A stretch of DNA of 64,000 nt from Zygaena filipendulae (GCA_907165275.2 CAJRBF020000007.1:310001-374000); one strand, 5' to 3'. Shown: positions 9,631 through 18,667, counted from the stretch's first letter. Notes: generated by a model from the sequence alone, not told the origin. Numbers and translations are program-made.

Positions 9631-10557
9631 TGTGCACACCTTGCACATGAGCACAGAAATACCTACGAAAATACTTACATACTTCACAGCGGTTTACCTC
9701 CATGTACCTACCATTACCAAACCGTGTACGTAACATACCTTTACCGGGGAATTGGATTAAGGATCAGGAAGGTTGAAGGAGCAAGAGAGAAATAACATAC
9801 ACAGTGGAATCACCTTATTATCAAATCACAAGAAAGAAACAGGACACGGACAACCTGTTATGTTATTCTTTATTGCCTAGCTGACTCAATTCCAACGAAT
9901 TCCAGACAGAGGAAAGTGCGAGGAGCAATCTTGAAAAAGACGACCTCGCTGGAGATTCGAAGGAACAGTCAAGCGACGTCACATTCCTGGGTCACACTCA
10001 CTGAAGTAACTACGCAAGCAAGATCAGGCAGTACATCAAAATGGAAAGAGTGGCCCTGAAAAGAGCCGTTTTTAATCGCCTGGATCTTGCGACGCTGTTG
10101 TACACCATCAAGCACCATGGAACTACTCGGTCGGAGACTCCTGTATGGCACCACACCAACATCCACGATTCGCGGGCCGGCGCGAGACGCGCGGCCTTGC
10201 GCTCTCAACGATCGATGGCGACTGGCGCTTGAGACGCGGCGGACTGAGCTCCTGCGCGCGCGCCGCCCGCGTCCTCCGCGCCGCGCACCCCGCGCATGCG
10301 CGGTGCGAGTGTGCGACGAGAGGAGACTATGAAATTCTAGAAACTAGCATCTCGCTCGAATCTGTCCGCCATTTAATGTACGATTTCTCATTGGTTGTTT
10401 GGTTGTAAATATTTAATGTTGTGTTTTTGATTGGTTGTTAGTTTTAAGGTTTTCTGTATATATAGCGCTAAGTTTTTAACAATAAATCACTTCCAAAATT
10501 CCATTTTCTACATCAATGTGAGTTTAATACCTACATGCTCGTAATACCTCCGCTACA
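9631..10557 (+). mobile_element. Solo LTR (927 bp) inserted in the Polinton PLA2 gene
   Basis: It begins TGTGCACACC and ends CCGCTACA, the TG...CA termini of LTRs, and is flanked by the 4-bp duplication GAGG (9627-9630 and 10558-10561). It contains a GC-rich middle, a TATA box (GTATATATAG near 10455) and AATAAA near 10482, as expected of an LTR promoter and polyadenylation signal. No internal coding region remains, so it is probably the product of LTR-LTR recombination. The superfamily (Gypsy or BEL) cannot be decided from the LTR alone. Confidence 0.88.
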
Positions 10558-10631
10558 GAGGCTATAGCACTGGGAAAAGGCTTATACATAAAGCCTTACA
10601 AAAGTGGGAAAGGTTTATACATAAAAGCTTC

Positions 10632-10641
10632 AAAAAACTAA
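10632..10641 (+). promoter_or_regulatory. Candidate -1 ribosomal frameshift site (A AAA AAC then TAA)
   Basis: In the PLA2 frame the sequence reads TCA AAA AAC TAA, so the classic slippery heptamer A_AAA_AAC sits immediately before the PLA2 stop. A one-base backward slip enters exactly the frame of the protease. That frame is open throughout but has no ATG until 10722. No strong downstream pseudoknot is obvious; a weak stem (AAATG with CATTT, about 10668-10681) follows. Confidence 0.7.
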
Positions 10642-11006
10642 CTACGCTACCTAATCGTGCTTTGACAAATGTAGACATTTTGAAGTACGCTGCAAATATT
10701 CCGCATTTCCGAGGTGTTTACATGAAAGATGAATTACCCAGAAGTCCGAGGAAGATTGAATGTGGTATTGTTAACCTAGATGATTCGAAGAATGAGGGAA
10801 CACATTGGGTAGCATATGCAAAACGAAATAATTATTGTGAATACTTTGATAGTTATGGTGATTTGAAACCGCCATTTGAATTAGTGAAGTATTTAAAAAA
10901 TATGAACATTTTTTATAATTATACAAGATACCAAAAATTTAACACTGTTAATTGTGGTCATTTATGTTTAAAATATTTATGGAAATTTTGGAATAAAAAA
11001 GTATAA
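10638..11006 (+). CDS. Adenain-type cysteine protease (virion maturation), probably made by frameshift from PLA2
   Basis: About 122 residues can be read from the slippery site to the stop. The catalytic triad of adenovirus-type proteases is clear: His in GTHWVAY, Asp in YFDSYGD and Cys in VNCGHLCLKYL, with a Gln (TRYQKF) as candidate oxyanion residue. The enzyme would cleave capsid precursors. No ATG lies upstream in frame; the codon at 10662 is TTG, and the first ATG (10722) would remove 28 residues but keep the triad. The continuous conserved-looking N-terminus LPNRALTNVDI argues for entry from the PLA2 frame. The preceding solo LTR now separates most of PLA2 from it. Confidence 0.88.
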   Translation, partial: LTTLPNRALTNVDILKYAANIPHFRGVYMKDELPRSPRKIECGIVNLDDSKNEGTHWVAYAKRNNYCEYFDSYGDLKPPFELVKYLKNMNIFYNYTRYQKFNTVNCGHLCLKYLWKFWNKKV

Positions 11007-11030
11007 AACATTAAATTTTGTTTTAGTCAT
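11002..11030 (+). promoter_or_regulatory. Putative TATA/initiator promoter of the minor capsid gene cluster
   Basis: TATAAAAC (11002-11009) overlaps the protease stop and is followed by TTTAGTCAT (11022-11030), 13 bases before the minor capsid ATG. The same word pair occurs before the PLA2 gene. Confidence 0.4.
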
Positions 11031-11042
11031 GTCATTTGCAAA

Positions 11043-11729
11043 ATGTCTTTAACACTATCAATTACGGGAAACTCATCAATTTTAACTACTTATTACTCTC
11101 CCACCCTACAACTTAATGGAGAATATGAGTGTGCTCTGTTATATTTATCTACATTTAATTCAATTCCAAATATTGACTATAGAAATAATAAATTTTACTA
11201 TGGTACTAATGAAGTAATTACTCTACCGGAAGGAGCCTATGAATTGCAAGATATCAGTGACTATATAAAATCAGAAATAAAAGACGCAACATTTCAACTT
11301 CACTGTAATAACAACACATTAAAAATATCCATACACTGCACCAAAGATATTGATTTTACCAAGACAGATTCTCTAGGAAATTTGCTGGGCTATGGAAATA
11401 AGTTTCTGAAAGCAAATAAATGGCATGTTTCACATCTACCAGTGAACATTTTGCCTACGACCGTGGTGAGAGTCGAATGTGATATAGTGAGTGGATCATA
11501 TATAAACGGTGAACCAAGCCATATTGTTTACGAATTTGCACCTAACGTGCCGCCTGGATATAGAATCATCGAAGCCCCTAAAAACGCGATATATTTCCGA
11601 ATCAATCAAAGTAATATCAACTGCATCCATATTAGATTTTTGGACATAAATAATAACTTAGTCAATTTACGTGGTGAAGAAGTGCAACTTTTCTTGCATT
11701 TGAGAAACATTAGTAAAAATAATGATTGA
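11043..11729 (+). CDS. Polinton minor capsid (penton-like, single jelly roll) protein
   Basis: The 228-aa protein begins with LTLSITGNSSILTTYYSPTL, then YECALLYLSTFNSIPNI and LPEGAYELQDISDYI, a pattern I associate with Polinton penton proteins. It has many short beta-strand-like segments and ends with VQLFLHLRNI. It would form the capsid vertices. Its stop overlaps the ATG of the next small gene by 8 bases, and it is the first of four tightly packed genes (11043-13654). Confidence 0.87.
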   Translation: MSLTLSITGNSSILTTYYSPTLQLNGEYECALLYLSTFNSIPNIDYRNNKFYYGTNEVITLPEGAYELQDISDYIKSEIKDATFQLHCNNNTLKISIHCTKDIDFTKTDSLGNLLGYGNKFLKANKWHVSHLPVNILPTTVVRVECDIVSGSYINGEPSHIVYEFAPNVPPGYRIIEAPKNAIYFRINQSNINCIHIRFLDINNNLVNLRGEEVQLFLHLRNISKNND

Positions 11730-11946
11730 TTACAATAAATACGTGTCTCGAAAATCAAAAACTATCAGTTCTGCGCGAGTAACCCTCAACAAAACATCTC
11801 CTTATAGGAAAAAAAATAAGTTAATTCGAAAATCAAAAATCGTCAGTTCTGCGCGAGTAACCCTCAACAAAACATCTTGTAGGAAAAAAAATAAGTTAAA
11901 TAAAGATAATAAAGCGTTCCTTAAATTAATCGGATTATTAAAATGA
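11722..11946 (+). CDS. Small basic core-like peptide with an internal duplication
   Basis: This 74-aa peptide is extremely basic (Lys/Arg-rich). It contains two copies of a roughly 27-residue unit built around SSARVTLNKTS and RKKNKL, then NKAFLKLIGLLK. Size, charge and position between penton and major capsid genes suggest a DNA-condensing or pX/pVII-like core peptide; that is inference. It overlaps the upstream stop by 8 bases and shares an ATGA overlap with the major capsid gene. Confidence 0.7.
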   Translation: MIDYNKYVSRKSKTISSARVTLNKTSPYRKKNKLIRKSKIVSSARVTLNKTSCRKKNKLNKDNKAFLKLIGLLK

Positions 11947-13157
11947 ATATCTTAGACGTTTTATCTGTTCCATCTTACGACAATTCCGTTGAAGGGGTCG
12001 AATTCCATTCATATAAACCATATGTAACAAGTTTCAACAGGAATGATGAAATACGCATTCCGATCAACCAACAAGATTTGTACATATTGCCATCAGCGAG
12101 CACTTTATACTTGGAAGGACAAGTTGATGTTAAAAAACGAGATACTAAAGAGCAAGTAAACACTGTAAATTTTACAAATAATTCTCTTCTTTACCTATTT
12201 CAAGATATTCGGTATGAGTTAAACGGAGTTGAAATAGATAAAATAAAAAACGCTGGAATAAGTACTACAATGAAAGCGTTGGTTTCAATGAATGAGAGTG
12301 AATCTAAAATGTCAAGAGCCTGGGGCTGGGATATAGGCGGTATTACAAATACTCACCGAGGCAGTTTCGCAGTTTCCATTCCCCTCAAAAATATACTTGG
12401 CTTCGCTGAAGATTATCAAAAAGTTGTGATCAATTGTCGGCACGAATTGATATTGTTACGAAGCAACACAAATTTAAACGCTGTTAAACTTAACAACGAT
12501 GAGGTTATTGAAGACGTAATTATAAATAAAATAATTTGGCGGGTACCACACGTACGAGTTTCAGATAGAGAAAGGATTAATCTTCTCAAGTATTTAGAAA
12601 AAGACCGACCACTCCAGATTGTATTTAGAAATTGGGATTTGTATGAATATCCAGCTTTACCTAAAACCACTAAACATACGTGGTCAATAAAAACTGCATC
12701 TCAAATAGAAAAACCACGATATGTAATTATTGGATTGCAAACGAACCGAAAGAACAATGCAAGTTCTGATATGGCGCAGTTCGATCATTGTAACCTAAGT
12801 AACGTCAAGGTGTACCTTAACTCAACTTACTTTCCATATGAAAATTTAAATATAAACTTTGCAAATGACAGATTTGCTTTAATATACGAGCAATACGCAA
12901 GATTTCAACAGTCGTATTATGGAAGGCGATCAGAAGCTTTGCTAAGCCCTAAGCAATTCAAAGATTTAACGCCATTGTTCGTTATCGATTGCTCCAGACA
13001 AATTGACAATTTGAAGTCAGGGCCTGTTGTCGACGTACGCGTTGAACTCGAAGCAGATTCTGAGATACCTGATCAAACTTCAGCCTACTGTCTTATACTC
13101 AACGATTGCATTATCGAGTATAAACCACTCAGCAGCACGGTGAAAAAACTATCATGA
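11943..13157 (+). CDS. Polinton major capsid protein (double jelly roll, hexon-like)
   Basis: The 404-aa protein matches in length and layout the double-jelly-roll major capsid proteins of Polintons. Visible landmarks are an N-terminal VEFHSYKPY, RIPINQQDLYILPS, LYLFQDIRYELNGVEID, the mid-protein KHTWSIKTASQIEKPRYVII and the C-terminal AYCLILNDCIIEYKP. It would form the hexagonal shell. The reading frame is intact. It starts in an ATGA overlap with the basic peptide and ends in an ATGA overlap with the next gene. Confidence 0.92.
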   Translation: MNILDVLSVPSYDNSVEGVEFHSYKPYVTSFNRNDEIRIPINQQDLYILPSASTLYLEGQVDVKKRDTKEQVNTVNFTNNSLLYLFQDIRYELNGVEIDKIKNAGISTTMKALVSMNESESKMSRAWGWDIGGITNTHRGSFAVSIPLKNILGFAEDYQKVVINCRHELILLRSNTNLNAVKLNNDEVIEDVIINKIIWRVPHVRVSDRERINLLKYLEKDRPLQIVFRNWDLYEYPALPKTTKHTWSIKTASQIEKPRYVIIGLQTNRKNNASSDMAQFDHCNLSNVKVYLNSTYFPYENLNINFANDRFALIYEQYARFQQSYYGRRSEALLSPKQFKDLTPLFVIDCSRQIDNLKSGPVVDVRVELEADSEIPDQTSAYCLILNDCIIEYKPLSSTVKKLS

Positions 13158-13654
13158 ATCCTGACATTATAATAGCCGATCTTCAAGGTTTTAAAGATGC
13201 GAATAATAAATTCATTGTTAAAGAAGTGGCAATTGCAACAAAATACCAAACACAAACATTTTTAGTTAAACCACCATACTCCTATAATTTTTTAACATTC
13301 GAAGAAAAAAAACAAGTTCAGTGGTTGCAACGAAACAGAGGTATTTACTGGAATGAAGGCTATATAGATTATAGAGAGTTTCAACGAGTCATCGCTCCTT
13401 ATTTAGAACATAAAAAGGTCCTAGTAAAAGGAATCGAAAAAATCAAGTGGATCAAAGAATTATGCTCTAATTGCGAAGTTATAGATTTAAGCAAGAAACT
13501 TGAAGAAATAAGCTTTTCAAACTTTTCTACATTACATAAAGTGTACTGTACTGATTTATTCAACCATAACTGTGTTAATCATAAGAAATATTGTGCGTTA
13601 AAAAATGTAACTTGTTTAAAATTATGTTATTTAGAAAACTATTTTAGTAATTGA
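13154..13654 (+). CDS. Conserved small Polinton protein, possibly an RNase H-like fold
   Basis: The 166-aa protein begins IIIADLQGFKDANNKFIVKEVAI. This pattern resembles the first strands of DEDD exonuclease-like folds (acidic residue, Gly, then KE), but I do not see the full set of catalytic acids. The C-terminus is Cys/Asn-rich (residues 127-160), perhaps a metal site. Proteins starting this way recur after the major capsid gene in insect Mavericks (memory, unproven). Its ATG is nested in the stop of the capsid gene. Confidence 0.65.
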   Translation: MNPDIIIADLQGFKDANNKFIVKEVAIATKYQTQTFLVKPPYSYNFLTFEEKKQVQWLQRNRGIYWNEGYIDYREFQRVIAPYLEHKKVLVKGIEKIKWIKELCSNCEVIDLSKKLEEISFSNFSTLHKVYCTDLFNHNCVNHKKYCALKNVTCLKLCYLENYFSN

Positions 13655-14003
13655 AATCTATCACTTTTAATTTTTTCATTAAAAATAATTAATAATAACT
13701 TGGTTTTTTTTGCTAAACCTTAACCTCGTATAGTATTATGAAAACACCGATTTTATTAGCCCATTGTTTTATTACAAAAACATATATGAATATAAATATA
13801 GTCATCTTACATAAACAAATAACAAATTTTACACGTTATACTGTCGTTGAAATTTGTTAATTAATGCTTCAGTACCATCCAAAATATTATTTGTAGAACT
13901 TTCATCCTGAACTGGATATTGAGCCGTCACTAGCGCCATCGACTTGGATTGCTAACATACTTTGTCTTCCTCTATGTTATTTTCTTCATCTTACTTATTA
14001 ATT
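13655..14003. other. Intergenic region with a decayed partial copy of the next gene
   Basis: On the minus strand, about 13845-13955 is a diverged copy of the 3' end of the gene at 14004-14462: both share GTTAATTAATGC, CATCCAAAATAT, GGATATTGAGCC and the following bases. The copy has no long open frame. The rest is AT-rich and shows nothing coding. Confidence 0.65.
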
Positions 14004-14462
14004 TTACATGTATAAACATGCACTATAGCCGCATATTGTTTTTGAAATTTTGTTAATTAATGCCTCAGCATCATCCAAAATATGATCTGTTGCACTTCCA
14101 TCCTTAACAGGATATTGAGCCTTCACTAACACCAACGAATTTTCTGGATTGCTTACGTCAGTAATGCTAAGTTTAATTAGCTTTGTTGTTTTCCTTAACG
14201 GCTCCCTGCTGGCTACGAATGTGGTGCCAAAGCTCCTCTTTTTAACACTCTGCTTGCTCAATGAACTGCATGCTCTATCTTCGTTCTTGTTAAACACCTC
14301 TTCAAAGGCGGCTTGTGTGGTTTGTGAAAGCAACGTTGGCTGCAGCTTTCTGGACTTTTTCCTTTTGCTGACTTCAGGAAATTCTTGACTAAACCCTTCT
14401 AGAGGATCTTGTGCGCATTGTTCATATACTATATCACTAGGAGTAGACATGATCTGAAACAA
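14004..14462 (-). CDS. Unknown Polinton gene (152 aa) with duplicated 3' end
   Basis: The protein has a Ser/Lys-rich, probably disordered first half (residues 1-85) and a compact second half with KLIKLSITDVSNPENSLVLVKAQYPV and a C-terminal helix (DDAEALINKIS). I do not recognise the family. The sequence just before MSTPSD reads TTTCAG in a pyrimidine-rich context, so the first four codons may instead be intron and acceptor. It converges on the capsid cluster and lies downstream of the polymerase on the same strand. Confidence 0.55.
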   Translation of the reverse strand: MFQIMSTPSDIVYEQCAQDPLEGFSQEFPEVSKRKKSRKLQPTLLSQTTQAAFEEVFNKNEDRACSSLSKQSVKKRSFGTTFVASREPLRKTTKLIKLSITDVSNPENSLVLVKAQYPVKDGSATDHILDDAEALINKISKTICGYSACLYM

Positions 14463-14525
14463 TCAAAAAATTATAATCGGTCCACTTATCAGAATAATAG
14501 TAGGTACTTAACAAATAAAAAATGC

Positions 14526-14714
14526 ATGCTTACAATTCCAAATCGATACGAAGCTGATGACAGTACCTCAGTCGAGCGCGTCTCGGTAATGACTGTTCGA
14601 GGAGCTAAACAAAACTACAGTGCCTATGTGTTGAAGTTTCCAAGTTGGAACATGTCTAAACATGTTACTGTTTGTACAAGCACAGAGACTGATGATCATA
14701 TTTCTATGTTGTAA
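14526..14714 (+). CDS. Small ORF of unknown function
   Basis: A 62-aa frame runs MLTIPNRYEADD to TETDDHISML on the plus strand, opposite in direction to its neighbours. Composition is protein-like (mixed polar and hydrophobic, no repeats), but nothing else supports it and a longer open frame extends upstream without meaning. Confidence 0.3.
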   Translation: MLTIPNRYEADDSTSVERVSVMTVRGAKQNYSAYVLKFPSWNMSKHVTVCTSTETDDHISML

Positions 14715-15043
14715 TGTTATATGTTATTATTGTGATTATAATGAAACATGTCGGTACATGTTCAAACAGCAACATTGTATTTATATCAAAGTGAAAGTCA
14801 AATAAAACTCTTGGTTTTAATGTAATTTAAAATTTATTTATATTTCAGAAAACACTAAAATTAACTTACACTGTATTCATATTTACTTAATATTAATACA
14901 TATCTATTACATAATATTGCTTACAATTTCGTATATAATTATAATAATCATTATCCTACGGATAATTAAAACAATCTTATTTCTACCTAATATTTTATAA
15001 TACTCTATATTAATAGTTACATTCTATGAAATAGTGAAAAAAA
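14715..15043. other. AT-rich region 3' of the polymerase gene
   Basis: There is no convincing coding frame. AATAAA at about 14801-14806 could serve the plus-strand small ORF. On the minus strand this is the 3' flank of the polymerase gene. Confidence 0.4.
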
Positions 15044-18000
15044 TTAAGCAGTACAACCAAATATTGTCTGATTACCCCAGGCGATGGTTGTCACCTTATC
15101 TGATTCTAACAACCGCTTATCATCATTGGCTGAAAGAGCAATTTTATTTACGGATTGAGTAAATATTTCATGCTTGATTGTTTTAAACAAAACGTTTCTT
15201 TTTCGAACGACATCACAATTGTATAATACATGTTTATAGTCTGATGCATGCAAATTTTTAATTACATTTCGTTTTGTTCCTTTTGCTTTTTTAATCGTTC
15301 TATCTGAAGTTTTAATACAATAAAGCTTTGACCTTAACCCTACAAACTCCTTAACTATCTTACCACCCATTTCATCCTTAAACAACCCAGGAATCTTTTT
15401 GTTTACAATTGGCAAACCAAACTCGTTATTGTAATCGTAACTGCTAGTATCAAAATATTTTAGAAAATTCATTTTAAAATCTCTGTAAACATCTTCTGTC
15501 TGTATATTGTAAATAAAACTATCAGTATCAGTATAACATACTTCAATACGATTTTCGTAAAATGGCTTTATTACTGAGTAATGGAAGTCATACATATGAC
15601 TTTTAGAAAGTTCGAGTACAGCAAATCCAATGTAGATCGGCTTGTTTAGAACAACCCTTGAACGTTTCATTTGTATTGCTACTAGGTCGTCAGAAAATAT
15701 TGATGCGCTGTGAAAATTTGGGTTGGCTATCAACTTCTCGGCACCAATAAATTTTTTTGTTTGGTTATTCATGTCTGACCACTTATTTATCAATCGTACA
15801 TCTACCCATTGTTCTGTGTTTTCCAATGTTTTTCCAAATATACTATTATTTAACAACTTAAAAAAATCTTGTTCAAAAACAGATTGAGCTCTTTGACGCA
15901 GCTCAGTATTAAGGTCTATATATTGTTTTAAAAAATTACTTTGTTTGAAAGTTATAGCTCGATGGATTTTTCTTAAAACCAAACCGTGTTCTAAGCATTT
16001 TTTAAGGTGAACGTAATGAATAACGTAGTGATATTTGTCATATAAGTTGGGTATTAATTTTTTTGTTTTTCCTGTGGGAGATTTAATTTTTTCAGGACAA
16101 AATGGAAAATCATTGTGTTGGGTGTGTAAATTTGGAGGATAAAATAAATCAACCTCAAGAATAAAGCCATTTTCAGCGTCATCCGTAATGTGTACTATAT
16201 TTATCTCTAACTTCTTAATTTCACTATCGCTTAAAAATCTGAAGTCTGAATGAGGTAATGTTTGACACATACTATATCCATACAAATTATTACAATCTAA
16301 ATACATAATGTACGAGCTTGGCGTAGAGGGGTCAAAAGTTTCCAGATATCTATGATTAGCTTTAGCGTGTCGTTTGGAGCACATGCACACGCCACCTCTA
16401 ATACCTTGTTGTATCAAACGAAAAATTTCTAAATCACTTATAAGTTCCAACCGAACGCGAGTTTTTAAAAGCATTGCATCAAATGAAAGACTTGGTGCAG
16501 TAAGATAAAAGGCGGGATCGAGTTGATAATATTGTTTACATGTTAATCTAAAATTTTCATAGATATCAGTCAACAAAAGGACGTCTGACTCGAGATACAA
16601 ATCAGTAAATTGACCCATATTATTAATAGAAAACTCAAGCCACATCGCTCGAGCGTGTTCGTAATCTTCATCGGTAATTGACTCATTCGTAAGCGAGTTA
16701 AAAAAACGGTCTTTAGACGGTAAACAGGTATCAGCATATCGTTCCCAACTAGACATGTAATCATATGGATACACTCCTTTTCGAGTGAGCAGATTAAAGT
16801 GTTTTTCATCAGGATAGTAAGATTTTAAGTATCTAAATTCATCCTTTTTCATGGTTGCGGCTAACTTTTCTATGCTTGTCCCCAAAAACTTGAATGAATC
16901 CACAAATCTTATTTGAAAATAATCTTGTCCAGAAATCGGAATAAACTTTGTGAAAGAAATATAGTTTTCTTTTGTTTTCGGTATTACCTTAATAGACCCA
17001 GGGGCTTTCCCTAATTCTTTGATAAAAAGATGACAATCATAACCAGACAGGTTATGAAAGACAACAGGCAAGAACTTTGGTACTTGATATTTTAAATTAC
17101 AGTAACTATGAGCAGCGCCACGGAACTGTCCTGTCAAATGACAATGATCACGAACTTTATCTACTGTTATTAGACCCTCGCAAATGTGACAAGTCTCTGC
17201 GTTCTCATAATTATAAGCATCAGTATCAGTAAAAACCATAGGCACGTTTTTATTTAATATTTCGCTGATTTTCTTTGCATCGTCACAAATAGATTTAACA
17301 AACTTATCAGCACAATCACGTCCTCTATATGAGGTTATGTGGTTGTATCGTGAATCTACTGTACAAACGAGGTGATAGGCAAAAGCTACAGGTACATGTC
17401 GCTGTTGAGTCACTGTAGAAGATTTTAACGGATCGGGTTCGCAACTATCGTAAGTTTCGAGCATAGCTTCAAAATCTGCATAAACAACAAAAGGAACGTT
17501 TTGCTTTCGGTCATAATTTTTAAATTCTATAAAGGAACCTTTTGGAGGTAATTCGGTAGCCACACCTCCGCAGATATGAGAACATAACTGATCGTTCGAG
17601 TTGAAAAATTGTAAACAATGATCGCAAAAGTGCAATTTGTTACAATGCTTAGTAATTTGACTTCTAACAAGACGCGACAGATCCTTTATCAAACAGTAAT
17701 GCGACATATCACCTTCTTCAAGATAAAGTAAATGAATAACTTTTTTGTTCAATGCGTCTGATTTGTAAAGTGGACCGACCACTAACTTCTTATCATTTAA
17801 ACCGTATACAAAAATACATATATGCGGATTGTTCTGTTCAAACCGAGCGATGTCTGAGAAACTCATTGGGAACGATAAGCCATCCACGTTCAACACGTCA
17901 CTAAATTTAGGATAAGATGAAACTCTATCAGAATGACGTTGAGCAGGATACAAAGCAGCAGTTACTGACCATAAAAAACAAAAATTATCATTATTCTTTA

Positions 18001-18565
18001 TATTTAAACAGGCTTTCTTTGATTTGATTAAAGCCGGCAACTCAATGAAACTTGAACCACGCAAAGGCTGGTATTTGTTTATGTTAACTTCTAAATGGGA
18101 ATTATGCAAAAATGTCCAACCACTATCACGCTCTTGAAATTCACTTGCTTTTTTGATCAAACTGGTTTTTACCTCGAAAAATAAAGTATCAAGATTGCAA
18201 TTTTGATAAAGAGTAAAATTTTTCGTGCCAAATGATTTTAACTCTTGGGAATCATTTTTTAACAAGAGAAAAACTCCAAAATATTCGAAATTGGCCTTGA
18301 CACAGTGATGTTGCTTAAGTGACATTTCAATTAACGATTTGATTTTAGTTTGTATATGATCTAAAAAACTTTCTATTGAAGTCTGATCCTCAGAATCCGA
18401 TGATGTAACTTTATATGAGGCTATTCTGTTGCGAAAAGCGGAATTAATTTTGAGGATACCTTCACTTAATGTAGAATAATTTTTATTTTTATGATCAGTA
18501 CTTCGCAAGTGACCTATCCAACGAACACGACTAACAAAAACTTTGCAATCTTCACAATACGGCAT
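15044..18565 (-). CDS. Protein-primed family B DNA polymerase (pPolB)
   Basis: The 1173-aa frame is uninterrupted. A C2H2-like finger opens the protein (CEDCKVFVSRVRWIGHLRSTDH). The proofreading exonuclease has YADFEAM near residue 361 and FHNLSGYDCHLF. A Cys/His cluster lies between them (CHICEGLITVDKVRDHCH). Polymerase motif A is YLDCNNLYGYSM (near 755), motif B is KLLNNSIFGKT (near 905), and motif C is YTDTDS (near 1008), followed by a KLY motif (LRSKLYCIK). It would replicate the element from its inverted termini using a protein primer. All catalytic residues appear present. Confidence 0.96.
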   Translation of the reverse strand: MPYCEDCKVFVSRVRWIGHLRSTDHKNKNYSTLSEGILKINSAFRNRIASYKVTSSDSEDQTSIESFLDHIQTKIKSLIEMSLKQHHCVKANFEYFGVFLLLKNDSQELKSFGTKNFTLYQNCNLDTLFFEVKTSLIKKASEFQERDSGWTFLHNSHLEVNINKYQPLRGSSFIELPALIKSKKACLNIKNNDNFCFLWSVTAALYPAQRHSDRVSSYPKFSDVLNVDGLSFPMSFSDIARFEQNNPHICIFVYGLNDKKLVVGPLYKSDALNKKVIHLLYLEEGDMSHYCLIKDLSRLVRSQITKHCNKLHFCDHCLQFFNSNDQLCSHICGGVATELPPKGSFIEFKNYDRKQNVPFVVYADFEAMLETYDSCEPDPLKSSTVTQQRHVPVAFAYHLVCTVDSRYNHITSYRGRDCADKFVKSICDDAKKISEILNKNVPMVFTDTDAYNYENAETCHICEGLITVDKVRDHCHLTGQFRGAAHSYCNLKYQVPKFLPVVFHNLSGYDCHLFIKELGKAPGSIKVIPKTKENYISFTKFIPISGQDYFQIRFVDSFKFLGTSIEKLAATMKKDEFRYLKSYYPDEKHFNLLTRKGVYPYDYMSSWERYADTCLPSKDRFFNSLTNESITDEDYEHARAMWLEFSINNMGQFTDLYLESDVLLLTDIYENFRLTCKQYYQLDPAFYLTAPSLSFDAMLLKTRVRLELISDLEIFRLIQQGIRGGVCMCSKRHAKANHRYLETFDPSTPSSYIMYLDCNNLYGYSMCQTLPHSDFRFLSDSEIKKLEINIVHITDDAENGFILEVDLFYPPNLHTQHNDFPFCPEKIKSPTGKTKKLIPNLYDKYHYVIHYVHLKKCLEHGLVLRKIHRAITFKQSNFLKQYIDLNTELRQRAQSVFEQDFFKLLNNSIFGKTLENTEQWVDVRLINKWSDMNNQTKKFIGAEKLIANPNFHSASIFSDDLVAIQMKRSRVVLNKPIYIGFAVLELSKSHMYDFHYSVIKPFYENRIEVCYTDTDSFIYNIQTEDVYRDFKMNFLKYFDTSSYDYNNEFGLPIVNKKIPGLFKDEMGGKIVKEFVGLRSKLYCIKTSDRTIKKAKGTKRNVIKNLHASDYKHVLYNCDVVRKRNVLFKTIKHEIFTQSVNKIALSANDDKRLLESDKVTTIAWGNQTIFGCTA

Positions 18566-18667
18566 TATGTTAAATTACTATGAATGACACTAAAAACTAA
18601 AACTAAATGGAGATACTCCGCAGAAGCTTGTGAAATAAATAGTGTAGGTAAAAATAATTTAAATTAT

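Larger units (their letters stand above)
8982..10641 (+). pseudogene. Polinton PLA2-domain capsid-associated protein, split by a solo LTR
   Basis: The first part (8982-9630) has a phospholipase A2 signature like that of parvovirus VP1: the calcium loop YCGPGT (25-30) and the catalytic pair in EACMHHDIAY (His53-Asp54). A Lys-rich middle and a Gly/Ala-rich hydrophobic segment (about 166-193) follow. Such domains are thought to breach endosomal membranes during entry. At 9631 a solo LTR interrupts the frame and six unrelated codons lead to a stop. The authentic 3' end lies beyond it (10562-10641: Gly/Lys/Tyr-rich repeats, then TAA); removal of LTR and one TSD copy leaves a frame of 242 codons plus stop. 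Confidence 0.9.

Noticed and set aside
14409..14525. Upstream extension of the small plus-strand ORF
   Set aside because: It overlaps the start of the minus-strand gene and lacks protein-like composition; only the part from 14526 is kept, at low confidence.
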